Positions 49,945 to 58,630 are shown, counted from the stretch's first letter. The stretch is 64,000 nucleotides of DNA from Streptomyces sp. WAC05374 (GCF_004353505.1 NZ_SMNQ01000014.1:62001-126000), one strand, 5' to 3'. The notes: generated by a model not told the origin, from the letters alone. A program made the numbers and translations.

Positions 49945-50877
49945 ATGACCGGGTCTCAGGGCCCACTGCAGAGCATGGTCTTCCGAAACGCAGATCTGCC
50001 TGCACTGTTCCACCGCGCGGACGAGATCGCCATCGCCCGGCAGCGCGACGCGGTCCAGGACACCCGGCTCCAGCTCTGGCTGCTGGTCCTGGGCGCCTGT
50101 CTGGCCGCCGTGCCCGGCGGCTGGCTCATCGGCGACACGTTCCAACTGGCGGGCGCGCTCAGCGCGTTGGCGTACGCGGGCGTGCTCCTGGCCACGTACC
50201 GCGCCTCCAGGCGCCGTGCGAAGTCGCATTGGCAACTGAACCGCTCCGCCGCCGAGTTCATCAAGTCGCTGTGCTGGCGGTACGCGGTCCACGGCGCGCC
50301 CTTCGACGCCGAACTCGCGGACCCGGACGGGGAGTTCTCCTCCCGGCTGGAGGAGGGGCTCGGCGAGCTGCGGAAGGTCGGCTGGGTCGACCCGCGCGGA
50401 CCCGGGGGCGACGGCGGCCGCACCGAGCTCATCACCCCGGCCATGCGGATGCTGCGCGAGAAGCCCTTCCGGGTACGCAAGGAGACGTACGTCCGGGACC
50501 GGCTGATCGAGCAGCGGAACTGGTACCACAGGAAGACGGAGGTGTCGCGGCGGGCCACCACGCTGTGGTCCGTGACCACCTCGGTGCTCACCGTCCTGGC
50601 CCTGTTCCTGGGCGTGTTGCGGACCTTCTCGGTCGGCGACACGGCCGTCCTGGCCGGGCTGCTGTCGGCCGCGGCGGCCGCCGGCGTCGCCTGGAGCGAG
50701 ATCCGCCGCCACCAGCCGCTGATAGCGGCGCACTCCCTGGTGGAGGAGGACCTGGCGGCGATGCACACCGCGATGGAGACGGTGATCGGCGAGGACCGGT
50801 GGGCGGCGGCGGTGTACGAGACCGAGCGCGTCGTCTCGCCCCAGCACACCGACTGGCTGGTCCAGCACCGGCGCTGA
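49945..50877 (+). CDS. SLATT/DUF4231-type membrane protein
   Basis: 310 residues from ATG 49945 (GTG 49939 in frame upstream). There are two hydrophobic hairpins: LWLLVLGACLAAVPGGWLIG with ALSALAYAGVLLATYR (~45-90), and TTSVLTVLALFLGVLRTF with VLAGLLSAAAAAGVAW (~210-255). A cytoplasmic helical region lies between them, with a helical tail. This is the DUF4231 form of the SLATT superfamily, predicted to be membrane effectors of nucleotide-sensing conflict systems. Its partner is probably the convergent SLOG-like gene at 50986. The function is inferred from family proposals, not shown. Confidence 0.75.
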   Translation: MTGSQGPLQSMVFRNADLPALFHRADEIAIARQRDAVQDTRLQLWLLVLGACLAAVPGGWLIGDTFQLAGALSALAYAGVLLATYRASRRRAKSHWQLNRSAAEFIKSLCWRYAVHGAPFDAELADPDGEFSSRLEEGLGELRKVGWVDPRGPGGDGGRTELITPAMRMLREKPFRVRKETYVRDRLIEQRNWYHRKTEVSRRATTLWSVTTSVLTVLALFLGVLRTFSVGDTAVLAGLLSAAAAAGVAWSEIRRHQPLIAAHSLVEEDLAAMHTAMETVIGEDRWAAAVYETERVVSPQHTDWLVQHRR

Positions 50878-50887
50878 CCGGCGGCGG

Positions 50888-51023
50888 GGGCGCTCGACGC
50901 CGGTGCGCCCGATGGCCGCCGAGGGCGCTCCACGCCGGGGCGCCGGAGACCGTCACGGGCGCTCCATGCCGGGGCGCCGGAGACGTCAGGGGCGCTCCAC
51001 GCCGGTGCGCCAGATGACCGTCA
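50888..51023. repeat. Four tandem ~34-bp imperfect repeats
   Basis: Units beginning GGGCGCTC start at 50888, 50923, 50957 and 50990 (periods 35, 34, 33). Each has a core GGGCGCTCCACGCCGGGGCG-like segment able to form a hairpin. The fourth copy covers the last codons of the SLOG-like gene (RTGVERP and the stop). The array therefore looks like repeated duplication of that gene's 3' end into the gap between the convergent pair. There are no unique spacers, so it is not a CRISPR. Confidence 0.9.
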
Positions 51024-51477
51024 CCGGCTTCCCGAGCCCGCGGGCGTAGTGGACGATGTCCCCGGTGCCGCCGAGGCCGCGGGCGGGGCGGCCGTCCCAG
51101 ACGGCGAGCAGCCGGTCGCAGTGGTCGGCGATGTAGGTGCCGGCCGCGTAGTAGGCCTCGTCGGTCGCGTGCGCGTAGTCCATCCGGACCTCGCGCGTGG
51201 CGCGCTTGCGGTAGGCCTGGTACCGGGCCAGCTCGTCGGGGTCGGCGAAGCCGTCCTCGTAGTCCCCGGCGGGGATGACGACGGTCAGCTCGGCCCCGCA
51301 GGCGAGGGCGATGTCCGCGAAGAGCTGGTCGGCCCCGACCGCCAGGCTGGACAGCGCCTCCAGGCCCTCCCCGTGGTCACGGGTGGCGGCCCGGACCACG
51401 GCGTGGATCGCAGCGCGCACGTGGGCGTGGAGCTCGTCGGGGATGTCCCTGTGGCCGGTCACTCCGATGCGCCTCAT
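50986..51477 (-). CDS. SLOG-domain-like protein (LOG/DprA superfamily)
   Basis: 163 residues from ATG 51477. The Rossmann-like opening MRRIGVTGHRDIPDELHAHV, the mid motif LSSLAVGADQLFADIALACG, then ELTVVIPAGDYEDG and a final DRLLAVWDG...GLGGTGDIVHYARGLGKP match the SLOG superfamily, which binds nucleotide-derived ligands through a Gly-rich loop. In proposals for bacterial conflict systems, SLOG proteins sense a nucleotide and SLATT proteins carry out a membrane response. The two genes here are convergent rather than in one operon, so a functional pair is an inference. Confidence 0.7.
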   Translation of the reverse strand: MRRIGVTGHRDIPDELHAHVRAAIHAVVRAATRDHGEGLEALSSLAVGADQLFADIALACGAELTVVIPAGDYEDGFADPDELARYQAYRKRATREVRMDYAHATDEAYYAAGTYIADHCDRLLAVWDGRPARGLGGTGDIVHYARGLGKPVTVIWRTGVERP

Positions 51478-51555
51478 CCGCCCCCGCTTCCCGAAGTCGC
51501 CCTGCGCCGAGCACCGTCACATGCTCTCAAATGCGGGCGCTTGGGGGCAGGGCGT

Positions 51556-51590
51556 CGAGCCCCCGGCGGGGGAATCCCGCCGGGGGCTCG
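51556..51590. terminator. Hairpin terminator of the streptogrisin B-like gene
   Basis: A perfect 15-bp stem from CGAGCCCCCGGCGGG to CCCGCCGGGGGCTCG with a 5-nt loop (GGAAT), 23 nt beyond the protease stop at 51614 on the minus strand. It also lies upstream of the SLOG-like gene start region. Confidence 0.88.
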
Positions 51591-51613
51591 CCGTGCCGGG
51601 CGGTGCTGCCGGG

Positions 51614-52516
51614 TCAGTAGACGCTGACGCGGTACGCGTTCAGCGCCTCGGTGACCGGCTGGAAGAAGGTCGTCCCGCCGGAGGAGCAGTTGCCGCTGCC
51701 GCCGGAGGTGAGACCGATGGCGCGGCTGCCGGAGTACAGCGGGCCGCCGCTGTCGCCGGGTTCGGCGCACACGTTGGTCCGGATCATGCCGTAGACGATG
51801 TCGCCGCCGCCGTAGTTGACGGTGGCGTTCAGACCGGTGACCGAACCGCTGTGGGTACCGGTGGTGGAGCCGCGGCGGGTGACGGACATGCCGACGGTGG
51901 CGTTGGCGGCGCTGGTGATGTCGACGTTGCCGACGGTGCCGGGCTTGGAGATGGAGCTGTTGGAGTAGCGCACGATGCCGTAGTCGTTGTTGGGGAAGCT
52001 GGAGCCGGTGGTCGGGCCGAGGACGGTGGTGCGGCCCGAGTTGGCGTACCAGGTGCCCGCGCCGTCGGTGCAGTGGCCGGCGGTGAGGAAGTACGTGGTG
52101 CCCGCGCTGTCGCGGACGTTGAACCCGAGCGAGCAGCGCCAGCTCGTGGCGTAGACGGCGTCGCCGCCCGAGATGAGCTTGGTGAACTTCCCGGGGGTGC
52201 GCTCGATCTTGAGCGCTCCGGCGTTGGCTCCGGCCCGGCGCTTGATCTCGGCGATCTCGGCGGCGGAGACGGTCGAGTCGGCGGTGACGACGAGCTTGCC
52301 GGTCGCCGGGTCGGTGTGCCAGGCGGTGCCCGGTACGTCGGCGGCGAGCACGGCCGAGCCGGCGGCGGACAGCTCGGCGGCGCTGAAGGTGCGCGGTGCG
52401 TCGGCGCCGGCGGCGGGGACCGCGAGGGTGGCGGCGGCGGCGAGACCCGTGGCGACGGCCAGCAGACGGGGCCGTCTGGCTGTGCCACTGCGGGGGGTGG
52501 TGCGCTTGTTCCTCAC
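51614..52516 (-). CDS. sprB: Streptogrisin B homologue (secreted chymotrypsin-like protease)
   Basis: 300 residues. GTG 52516 follows AGGAGG at 10 nt. From memory it is very close to S. griseus protease B precursor: Ala-rich signal (RPRLLAVATGLAAAATLAVP), pro-region (FSAAELSAAGSAVLAADVPG...), the pro-mature junction near ERTPGKFTKLISGGDAVY, then the protease with His in FLTAGHCTDG, Asp in NNDYGIVRY and Ser in CAEPGDSGGPLYSG. It ends in SVY. Four Cys of two disulfides are present. Secreted, it degrades protein with chymotrypsin-like preference. It carries its own strong terminator. Confidence 0.93.
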   Translation of the reverse strand: MRNKRTTPRSGTARRPRLLAVATGLAAAATLAVPAAGADAPRTFSAAELSAAGSAVLAADVPGTAWHTDPATGKLVVTADSTVSAAEIAEIKRRAGANAGALKIERTPGKFTKLISGGDAVYATSWRCSLGFNVRDSAGTTYFLTAGHCTDGAGTWYANSGRTTVLGPTTGSSFPNNDYGIVRYSNSSISKPGTVGNVDITSAANATVGMSVTRRGSTTGTHSGSVTGLNATVNYGGGDIVYGMIRTNVCAEPGDSGGPLYSGSRAIGLTSGGSGNCSSGGTTFFQPVTEALNAYRVSVY

Positions 52517-52788
52517 TTCTCGTTCCTCCTGAGGGGAATCGGGGGCCCGCCGTGGGGTGTCGGGCCCGTGAGGCGCAGTCGGGTGTACGGGGCCGGGTTC
52601 GCCCCCGGCGCGGCGGACGTCCGAATTCCGGACAAGCCGTGCCCCTGACAAGCGCTGTTCCGGGAGTATTGGCGTGGTCAACTACCGGCACAAGGGAGGG
52701 TTTCGGCCAGCCGCGCACGAGCAGGCGGAGGCGCCCGGCGGGGTCCTGCCCCGTCCGCCGGGCGCGCGGGGTCCGCCACTGTGACGTA

Positions 52789-53577
52789 TCAGCCGCTCAG
52801 CACGTTCCGCTCCCCCGCGGCGACGGGGACCGGCAGGGTGTTGCCGGGCGGCGGGAACGGGCAGATGAAGTGCTCGGCGAAGGCGCACGGCGGCAGCAGG
52901 ACCCGGTTGAGGTCGACGGTCACCCGGCCGTCGGCGTCCGGGGCGCCGGGCCGCAGGAAGCGGAAGCGGTAGCTGCCCTTTCCGCTGGTCGCGTCGGCGA
53001 GGACGGCCCAGAGGGAACCGTCGCCCTCGACCGCGACGTGCAGCGTGTGCTCGGCGCCCCGGAGCGTGAACGTCAGCTCCCCCGCGAGCCCCAGGCCGCG
53101 CTCGCGCCCGTCGGCGTTCTCCACCCGTACGGTGCGCTCGGCGGCGTACGGCCGGTACGTCCCCGGCACCACCCAGCGGGCGTCGTACGGGGTGGCCTCG
53201 ATGCCCCGGAAGGCGCGCCGCGCCGGGGCCGCCGGGTCGAAGTCGCGGACCGCCCAGAGCCCTTCCCGGCGCAGCACGACGAGCCGGCGCTCCCCGGCCG
53301 CGACGCGGGAGCGGTCGATCGGAACGTGGTCGGCGGTCAGGCGGACGTCGCCGGTCAGGGGCTCGCCGTCGACGGTGACGCCGTCCGCCGCGGTGGCGCG
53401 CAGGAGCACGTGGTCGCCGTATTCCCGCCAGGTTCCGGGGACGGCCGGGATTCGCCCTTCCGGATGGTCGGCGAGCCAGTACGTGCCGGTGAGGGAGAGC
53501 GGGCCGTGGGGGGCCGACACGGCGGCGACGCGCCGTTCGTGCCAGTCCCGCCACTCCGCTCGGGGGTCGCTGCTCAT
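52789..53577 (-). CDS. DUF1684 domain protein
   Basis: 262 residues beginning MSSDPRAEWRDWHERRVAAV. Family marks are the WH-R opening, LTGTYWLADHPEG, then RAFRGIEATPYDARWVVPG and the C-terminal block VTVDLNRVLLPPCAFAEHFI with CPFPPPGNTLPVPVAAGER. The latter (NrA.nPpCAf...fnCPlPP..N.L) is the most conserved part of DUF1684. The fold is β-rich and cytoplasmic. The function is unknown. It is close to the DUF5685 gene (19 nt) but read in the same direction, so possibly cotranscribed. Confidence 0.88.
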   Translation of the reverse strand: MSSDPRAEWRDWHERRVAAVSAPHGPLSLTGTYWLADHPEGRIPAVPGTWREYGDHVLLRATAADGVTVDGEPLTGDVRLTADHVPIDRSRVAAGERRLVVLRREGLWAVRDFDPAAPARRAFRGIEATPYDARWVVPGTYRPYAAERTVRVENADGRERGLGLAGELTFTLRGAEHTLHVAVEGDGSLWAVLADATSGKGSYRFRFLRPGAPDADGRVTVDLNRVLLPPCAFAEHFICPFPPPGNTLPVPVAAGERNVLSG

Positions 53578-53596
53578 GCGGCGACCTTACGGTCCG

Positions 53597-54895
53597 TCAG
53601 CACCCGTCGCAGGGGCAGCAGCAGTCGCAGCCTCCGGGGTTGCAGTTGCAGTCGCAGTCGCGGCAGCAGCCTTCGCGCTTCTTGCGGGACCAGGGGCCCT
53701 CGTACTCCTTGGCGCAGCAGATCTGGCAGGTGCAGAAGAGCCAGGTGAAGGCGGCGCAGCCGGCCAGGAAGCCACGGGGCTTCGGCCGGGACGGCTCTCC
53801 GCCGGGGCCGCCGAAGCCGGGCGGCATCCCGCCACCGAAGCCGCCGGAGCCGCCGTGGCCCCCATGACCGTGGCCGCCGTGTCCCCCGTGACCGCCGTGA
53901 CCCCCGCCGGGCGCGCCGGGCTGCCCGCCGTAGGGGTTCTGCCCGCCATAGGGGTTCTGGGCCCCGTACGGGTTCTGACCGCCGTACGGGTTCTGGGCCC
54001 CGTACGGGTCCTGGGCGCCGTAACCCTGGTGCGAGCAGGTCGTGGTGCCGAACGCCCGGTCCACCGACCGCCGCAGCTCGTGCGCGAGCAGCATGTGCAG
54101 GAGCGTGTCGTCGACGAATCGCGCGTCGCGCAGGGCGAGCCGTATCCCGTGCAGCGCGTCGTCCGCGAGCCGCCGCGCCTCCGCGAGCGGGGTGCCGGTC
54201 GCGGTCAGCGGGTTCCAGGCGCCCGACACGGTGTCGGCCTCCAGGTCCTCCACGGCGTCCAGCAGGTGGGCGAGGCGCCCGAAGAGCCGGCCTGCCTCGG
54301 TGAGCGGGGGCACGTTCTCCGGCCGGCCCGCCAGGACGGCGGTGTGCGCGAAGGCGGCCGCGGTGGCCGTCTCGGTGGGCTCGGTGACCGTGAGCAGGGA
54401 GGTGCCCGGGCCGGCCAGCGCCTCGATGCCGGTCTGCCGGTCCACGGCGTCGACCAGCACGGCCGTGTCGAAGCCCAGCTCGCGCCCGGCCCTGGCGCCC
54501 GCCCGGTCCCAGCCGAGGGCCACCCGGCGCGCGGCGGCGGCCACCGGCTTGCGCGCCAGCAGCCCGTCCCGGTCGGCGACGTGGTCCCGCACCTTCGCCG
54601 AGGCCAGCACCAGGGAGACGGCCGCGGCGAGCCGCGCGCCCTCGCCGCGGGCGACGGGTGCGGTCCGCATGGCGCGCAGCGGGCAGGGCCCCGCCGTGCG
54701 CCGCGCCCCGGCGGTGCGCTCGGTCTGAGCCTCCGTCAGGACCGAGACGATGAGGCCGTCATAGTTGGTGGCGACGCGGGCGAACTGCCCGTGATCGGCC
54801 CGAAGTGCCAGGCAGAGCCCGCAGAGATGGGCCATCCACTCGGTCTTCAGCCCGTCGGTGAGCCGGTGCGTGCAGGGTCGGACGATTCCGAACAT
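53597..54895 (-). CDS. DUF5685 family protein with repeat and Cys-rich tail
   Basis: 432 residues from ATG 54895. The N-terminal ~290 residues match the DUF5685 type (MFGIVRPCTHRL, WMAHLCGLCLALRADHGQFA with a CxxC pair). Then comes a low-complexity region of NPYGGQ/NPYGAQ hexapeptides (~305-345), a Gly/His tract (GGHGGHGGHGGHGHGG), a short hydrophobic stretch (GCAAFTWLFCTCQICC) and a tail with about 17 Cys in the last 60 residues, ending CDCCCPCDGC. The tail and the His tract could bind metal. Family members in actinobacteria are of unknown function. Confidence 0.85.
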   Translation of the reverse strand: MFGIVRPCTHRLTDGLKTEWMAHLCGLCLALRADHGQFARVATNYDGLIVSVLTEAQTERTAGARRTAGPCPLRAMRTAPVARGEGARLAAAVSLVLASAKVRDHVADRDGLLARKPVAAAARRVALGWDRAGARAGRELGFDTAVLVDAVDRQTGIEALAGPGTSLLTVTEPTETATAAAFAHTAVLAGRPENVPPLTEAGRLFGRLAHLLDAVEDLEADTVSGAWNPLTATGTPLAEARRLADDALHGIRLALRDARFVDDTLLHMLLAHELRRSVDRAFGTTTCSHQGYGAQDPYGAQNPYGGQNPYGAQNPYGGQNPYGGQPGAPGGGHGGHGGHGGHGHGGHGGSGGFGGGMPPGFGGPGGEPSRPKPRGFLAGCAAFTWLFCTCQICCAKEYEGPWSRKKREGCCRDCDCNCNPGGCDCCCPCDGC

Positions 54896-55183
54896 GGTGC
54901 TCCCCCGTGTGTGGTGCGAAGTGCGCGGCGGGCATCGTACCGAGTCGGCCCGTTCACCCGTACGTCCGCACGCTCACCCGTACGGCCCGAATGTCATATT
55001 TGAGTTGTACGGGGCCCTTCTCAGGGGCCTTACACCCGTGGAACCTTGACGAATCGCCACATCTTCTGCACCAGTACCGTCACGAATCGCTCGCGCGGTG
55101 ACTGTCCACTTGGCGCGCGATCCGCATGATGGACGACCATAGGGATAGCGGAACCACAAGTGACCGCGCGAAAGGAGGCGTCC

Positions 55184-55618
55184 ATGGGATCGGTGCGCAA
55201 GGCGAGTGCATGGCTCGGCCTCGTCGAGGACAACGACGAGCGCTACTACGACGACGAGTACGCCGAGGGTGACCGCAGCAGCGACTCCTGGGTGACCGAC
55301 CCGCGGGTGCGCGTCGCCTCCGAGGCCGCCCAGGAGGAGGGCCGCCGGATCGCCACGGTGTCCCCGGACGGGTTCCGGGACGCCCGGAGCATCGGCGAGC
55401 TCTTCCGGGACGGCGTCCCGGTCATCATGAACCTCACGGCCATGGAGCCCGCCGACGCCAAGCGCGTGGTCGACTTCGCGGCGGGCCTGACCTTCGGGCT
55501 GCGCGGCTCGATCGAGCGGGTGGCGACCCGGGTCTTCCTGCTGACGCCGGCGGACACGCAGATCGTCAACGGGGAGCCCGGGACTCACACCCAGGACGGT
55601 TTCTTCAACCAGAGCTAG
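55184..55618 (+). CDS. SepF-like cell-division protein
   Basis: 144 residues. ATG 55184 follows AAAGGAGG at 8 nt. The N-terminal amphipathic helix MGSVRKASAWLGLVEDNDER, acidic linker (YYDDEYAEGD) and C-terminal SepF β-domain (VIMNLTAMEPADAKRVVDFA, AGLTFGLRGSIERVATRVFL) are clear. SepF binds membranes and FtsZ. Streptomyces has a classical SepF in the dcw cluster (~210 residues) and two shorter SepF-like paralogues (SflA, SflB). This 144-residue copy, outside a dcw cluster, looks like one of the paralogues, so I give no symbol. Confidence 0.9.
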   Translation: MGSVRKASAWLGLVEDNDERYYDDEYAEGDRSSDSWVTDPRVRVASEAAQEEGRRIATVSPDGFRDARSIGELFRDGVPVIMNLTAMEPADAKRVVDFAAGLTFGLRGSIERVATRVFLLTPADTQIVNGEPGTHTQDGFFNQS

Positions 55619-55631
55619 CGGGCGAGGCCGC

Positions 55632-56822
55632 TTACCGGAAGGCGTCGAGGCCGGTGAGCGCCTTGCCCAGCACGAGCTGGTGCATCTCGACGGTGCCCTC
55701 GTAGGTGAGCACCGACTCCAGGTTGGTGGCGTGCCGCATGACGGGGTACTCCAGCGAAATCCCGTTGGCGCCGAGGATCGTGCGCGAGGTGCGGCAGATC
55801 TCGATCGCCTCCCGTACGTTGTTGAGCTTGCCGAAGCTGACCTGCTCGGGGCGGAGCCTTCCGGCGTCGAGCCGCCGCCCGAGGTGGTGGGCGAGCAGGA
55901 TGCCCTTGTGCAGCTCCAGCGCCATGTCGGCGAGCTTGGCCTGGGTGAGCTGGAAGCCGCCGATGGGCCTGCCGAACTGTTCGCGCGTCTTCGCGTACGT
56001 AAGCGCCGCCTCGAACGACGCGCGCGCGGCGCCCATGGCGCCCCAGACGATCCCGTAACGGGCGTGGCTCAGGCAGGCGAGCGGCCCCTTCAGGCCGGTG
56101 ACGCCGGGCAGTACGGCGTCGGCCGGCAGCCGTACGTCGTCCATGACGAGCTCGCTGGTGACGCTGGCCCGCAGCGACCACTTGTGCTTGATCTCGGGCG
56201 CCGAGAAGCCGGGGGTGTCCGTCGGCACGGCGAAGCCCCGGATGCCGTCGTCGGTCTGCGCCCACACGACGGCGACCCCGGCGACCGAGCCATTGGTGAT
56301 CCACATCTTGCGGCCGTTGAGCACCCAGTCGGTGCCGTCCTTCTTGGCGTACGTGCGCATCGCGGCCGGGTCGGAGCCGATGTCCGGCTCGGTCAGGCCG
56401 AAGCAGCCGATGGTCTCGCCCGCCGCCATGGACGGCAGCCAGCGCTGCTTCTGCTCCTCGGAGCCGAAGCGGTGGATCGCGTACATGGCGAGCGAGCCCT
56501 GCACGGAGACCAGGGAGCGGATGCCGGAGTCGGCGGCCTCCAGTTCCAGGCAGGCGAGTCCGTACTGGACGGCGGTCGCGCCCGCGCAGCCGTAGCCCTC
56601 CAGCGACATGCCGAGCGCGCCGATCGAGCCGAGTTCGCGCGCCAGCTCCCGGATGCCGGGCAGCTCGCCCTGCTCGTACCAGCCCGCGATGTGGGGCAGC
56701 ACCCGGTCGGCGGCCCAGGAGCGGACGGTGTCGCGGACGGCGAGGTCCTCGGGGCCGAGCAGGTCGTCGATGCCGAGGGGGTCACCGGCGTCGAACGGCG
56801 GGAGCTTCGCGGGTGCGGACAT
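55632..56822 (-). CDS. Acyl-CoA dehydrogenase, glutaryl-CoA-dehydrogenase-like
   Basis: 396 residues. The ACAD marks are CFGLTEPDIGSDPAAMRT (FAD loop), KMWITNGSVAGVAVVWAQT, then REQFGRPIGGFQLTQAKLAD and the catalytic Glu in LTYEGTVEMHQLVLGKALTG. The YEGT motif, with the substrate-proximal Arg/Thr pattern, is that of glutaryl-CoA dehydrogenases. The enzyme would oxidise (and possibly decarboxylate) glutaryl-CoA or a related acyl-CoA, handing electrons to ETF. A 17-bp palindrome just upstream (56847-56863) suggests TetR control. The stop is 14 nt from that of the convergent SepF-like gene. Confidence 0.92.
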   Translation of the reverse strand: MSAPAKLPPFDAGDPLGIDDLLGPEDLAVRDTVRSWAADRVLPHIAGWYEQGELPGIRELARELGSIGALGMSLEGYGCAGATAVQYGLACLELEAADSGIRSLVSVQGSLAMYAIHRFGSEEQKQRWLPSMAAGETIGCFGLTEPDIGSDPAAMRTYAKKDGTDWVLNGRKMWITNGSVAGVAVVWAQTDDGIRGFAVPTDTPGFSAPEIKHKWSLRASVTSELVMDDVRLPADAVLPGVTGLKGPLACLSHARYGIVWGAMGAARASFEAALTYAKTREQFGRPIGGFQLTQAKLADMALELHKGILLAHHLGRRLDAGRLRPEQVSFGKLNNVREAIEICRTSRTILGANGISLEYPVMRHATNLESVLTYEGTVEMHQLVLGKALTGLDAFR

Positions 56823-56846
56823 GCGGGACCTCCGGGCGACCAGTAA

Positions 56847-56863
56847 AACTAGCGGTGTTAGTT
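56847..56863. promoter_or_regulatory. TetR-type palindromic operator
   Basis: AACTAGCGGTGTTAGTT has arms AACTA/TAGTT and is centred ~33 nt upstream of the acyl-CoA dehydrogenase start, where it would overlap the promoter. Sites of the AACTAACACCGCTAGTT kind occur before fatty and branched acid degradation genes in actinobacteria in my recollection. No TetR gene is adjacent. Confidence 0.6.
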
Positions 56864-56920
56864 ACTGCGGCGCCGACGTTACGACGCGGCTGAGCGCACG
56901 TCCAGACCCGGCCGCCGCGC

Positions 56921-58630
56921 TCAGTGTGGCGTACGCCCCGCCCTGGCCGGCTCGGCCGGTTCGCGGCGCGCGGGCACCTGGGGCTCGGGGCCGGTGAACC
57001 GCTCGCGGCGCGCCGCCGGCACGGCGTCCGGGCCGGCGCCGCCGTCCGCCTCGGGCCAGGTTTCCGCGGCTCCCAGGCGGGCGTCCGGGTCCGGCTGGCA
57101 CTCCATCACCCGCGGCAGCCGCACCGCCATCAGCGCGCCGAGCAGCAGCAGCGCGGCGCTGACGACCAGCGTCACGTGCAGGCCGTGCACGAAGGCGTGC
57201 CGCGCGGCCGTGCGCAGCGCCTCGCCCGCCGGGCCGCCCAACTGTGCCGCGACCTGGTACGCCTCGCCCAGCGAGTTGGCGGCGGCCGCACCGGCGGGCG
57301 CGGGCACCCCCGGCACCTGTGAGAGGCCGGGCGCGTAGGCGGCGTTCATGACGCTGCCGAGCAGCGCGATGCCCATTCCGGCACCGAGCTGGTAGGAGGT
57401 CTCGCCGATGGCGGCGGCCCCGCCCGCGCTGTGCGCCGGGGCCTCGCTCAGCATCGACTCGTACGCCCCGAACAGCGTGGTCTGGAGCCCGAAGCCGAGC
57501 AGGACGAAGCCGGCCGTCAGCAGCAGCGGCCGGTCGTGCTGGCCCATCAGCACCAGCAGCAGGACGGCCCCGGCGGTGAGGACGAAGCCCCAGCCGACCA
57601 TCCGGCGCGGCCCGACGCGCCGCAGCGTGTACGAGCCGGTGGCACCGGCGGCCATGGCGGCGAAGGTGAGCGGCAGCAGGCGCAGGCCGGTCTCGACCGG
57701 CGTCAGCCCCAGCACGAGCTGGAGGTACTGGACGGCGATCAGCTCCAGGCCGACCAGCGCGAGCATGGCGAGGACGATGCAGCCCACGGAGGTGGTGAAG
57801 GCGGCCCGGGCGAACATCCGCATGTCGATCAGCGGGTGCTCCCGCCGCTTCTGCCGCCGTACGAACAGCACCAGCAGGACCGCGCCGAGCAGCAGCGGTC
57901 CGGCCGTCTCGGGGCTCAGCACGGAGCCGCCGGCGCCGGCCCGCTTGACGCCGAGGACCACGCCGAGCACGCCGGCCGCCGCCATCAGGGCGCCGAGCAC
58001 GTCCCAGGGGCCGTCCCCGCTGCCTTTGGATTCCGGCAGCAGCCAGCGGCCGAGCGGCAGGATCAGCGCCATCAGGGGGATGTTTATGAGGAAGACCGAG
58101 CCCCACCAGAAGTGCTCGACCAGGAAGCCGCCGAGGACGGGCCCGGTGGCGGCGCCGACGGCGGCGACGGCCGTCCAGATGCCGATGGCCGTGGCGCGTT
58201 CGCGGCGGTCGGGGAAGACCGCGCGGAGGATGGACAGGGTGGCGGGCATGATCATCGCGCCGCCGACGCCGAGCAGCGCGCGGGCGGCGATCAGCACGGC
58301 CGGGGTGTCGGCGAAGGCCGCGACCGCCGAGGCCGCGCCGAACAGTCCGTAACCGGCCAGCAGGACGCGGCGCCGCCCGATCCGGTCGCCGAGCGTGCCG
58401 AAGAGGATCAGCAGCGAGGCGCAGACCAGGGGGTAGGCGTCGACGATCCACAGCAGCGCGGTGGAGCTTGGGCGCAGGTCCTCGGTGACGGCGGGGACGG
58501 CGACGTGGAGAACGGTGGCGTCGAGCGCGACCAGCAGCAGGCTCACGCAGAGGACGACGAGGACGACCCAGCGGTTGGCACCGCCGCCGGTGGCACGCAG
58601 CCGTGCTCCGGCCGTGGTCGTCACGGACAT
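56921..58630 (-). CDS. MFS drug transporter, DHA2 (14-helix) family
   Basis: 569 residues from ATG 58630, with GGGAGG 8 nt upstream. The N-terminal helix holds LLLVALDATVLHVAVPAV (the DHA2 D-x-T-x-x-x-x-A-L/V-P motif). Motif A is GTLGDRIGRRRVLLAGYGLF, and motif C-like GIWTAVAAVGAATGPVLGGF. Fourteen helices are followed by a long polar cytoplasmic tail (~500-569, TWPEADGGAGPDAVPAARRE) not usual in the family. It exports a lipophilic drug or metabolite by proton antiport. A regulator is not adjacent. Confidence 0.93.
   Translation of the reverse strand: MSVTTTAGARLRATGGGANRWVVLVVLCVSLLLVALDATVLHVAVPAVTEDLRPSSTALLWIVDAYPLVCASLLILFGTLGDRIGRRRVLLAGYGLFGAASAVAAFADTPAVLIAARALLGVGGAMIMPATLSILRAVFPDRRERATAIGIWTAVAAVGAATGPVLGGFLVEHFWWGSVFLINIPLMALILPLGRWLLPESKGSGDGPWDVLGALMAAAGVLGVVLGVKRAGAGGSVLSPETAGPLLLGAVLLVLFVRRQKRREHPLIDMRMFARAAFTTSVGCIVLAMLALVGLELIAVQYLQLVLGLTPVETGLRLLPLTFAAMAAGATGSYTLRRVGPRRMVGWGFVLTAGAVLLLVLMGQHDRPLLLTAGFVLLGFGLQTTLFGAYESMLSEAPAHSAGGAAAIGETSYQLGAGMGIALLGSVMNAAYAPGLSQVPGVPAPAGAAAANSLGEAYQVAAQLGGPAGEALRTAARHAFVHGLHVTLVVSAALLLLGALMAVRLPRVMECQPDPDARLGAAETWPEADGGAGPDAVPAARRERFTGPEPQVPARREPAEPARAGRTPH

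Noticed and set aside
50888..51023. CRISPR-like array
   Set aside because: The repeats are contiguous, without unique spacers, vary in length, and there are no cas genes nearby.
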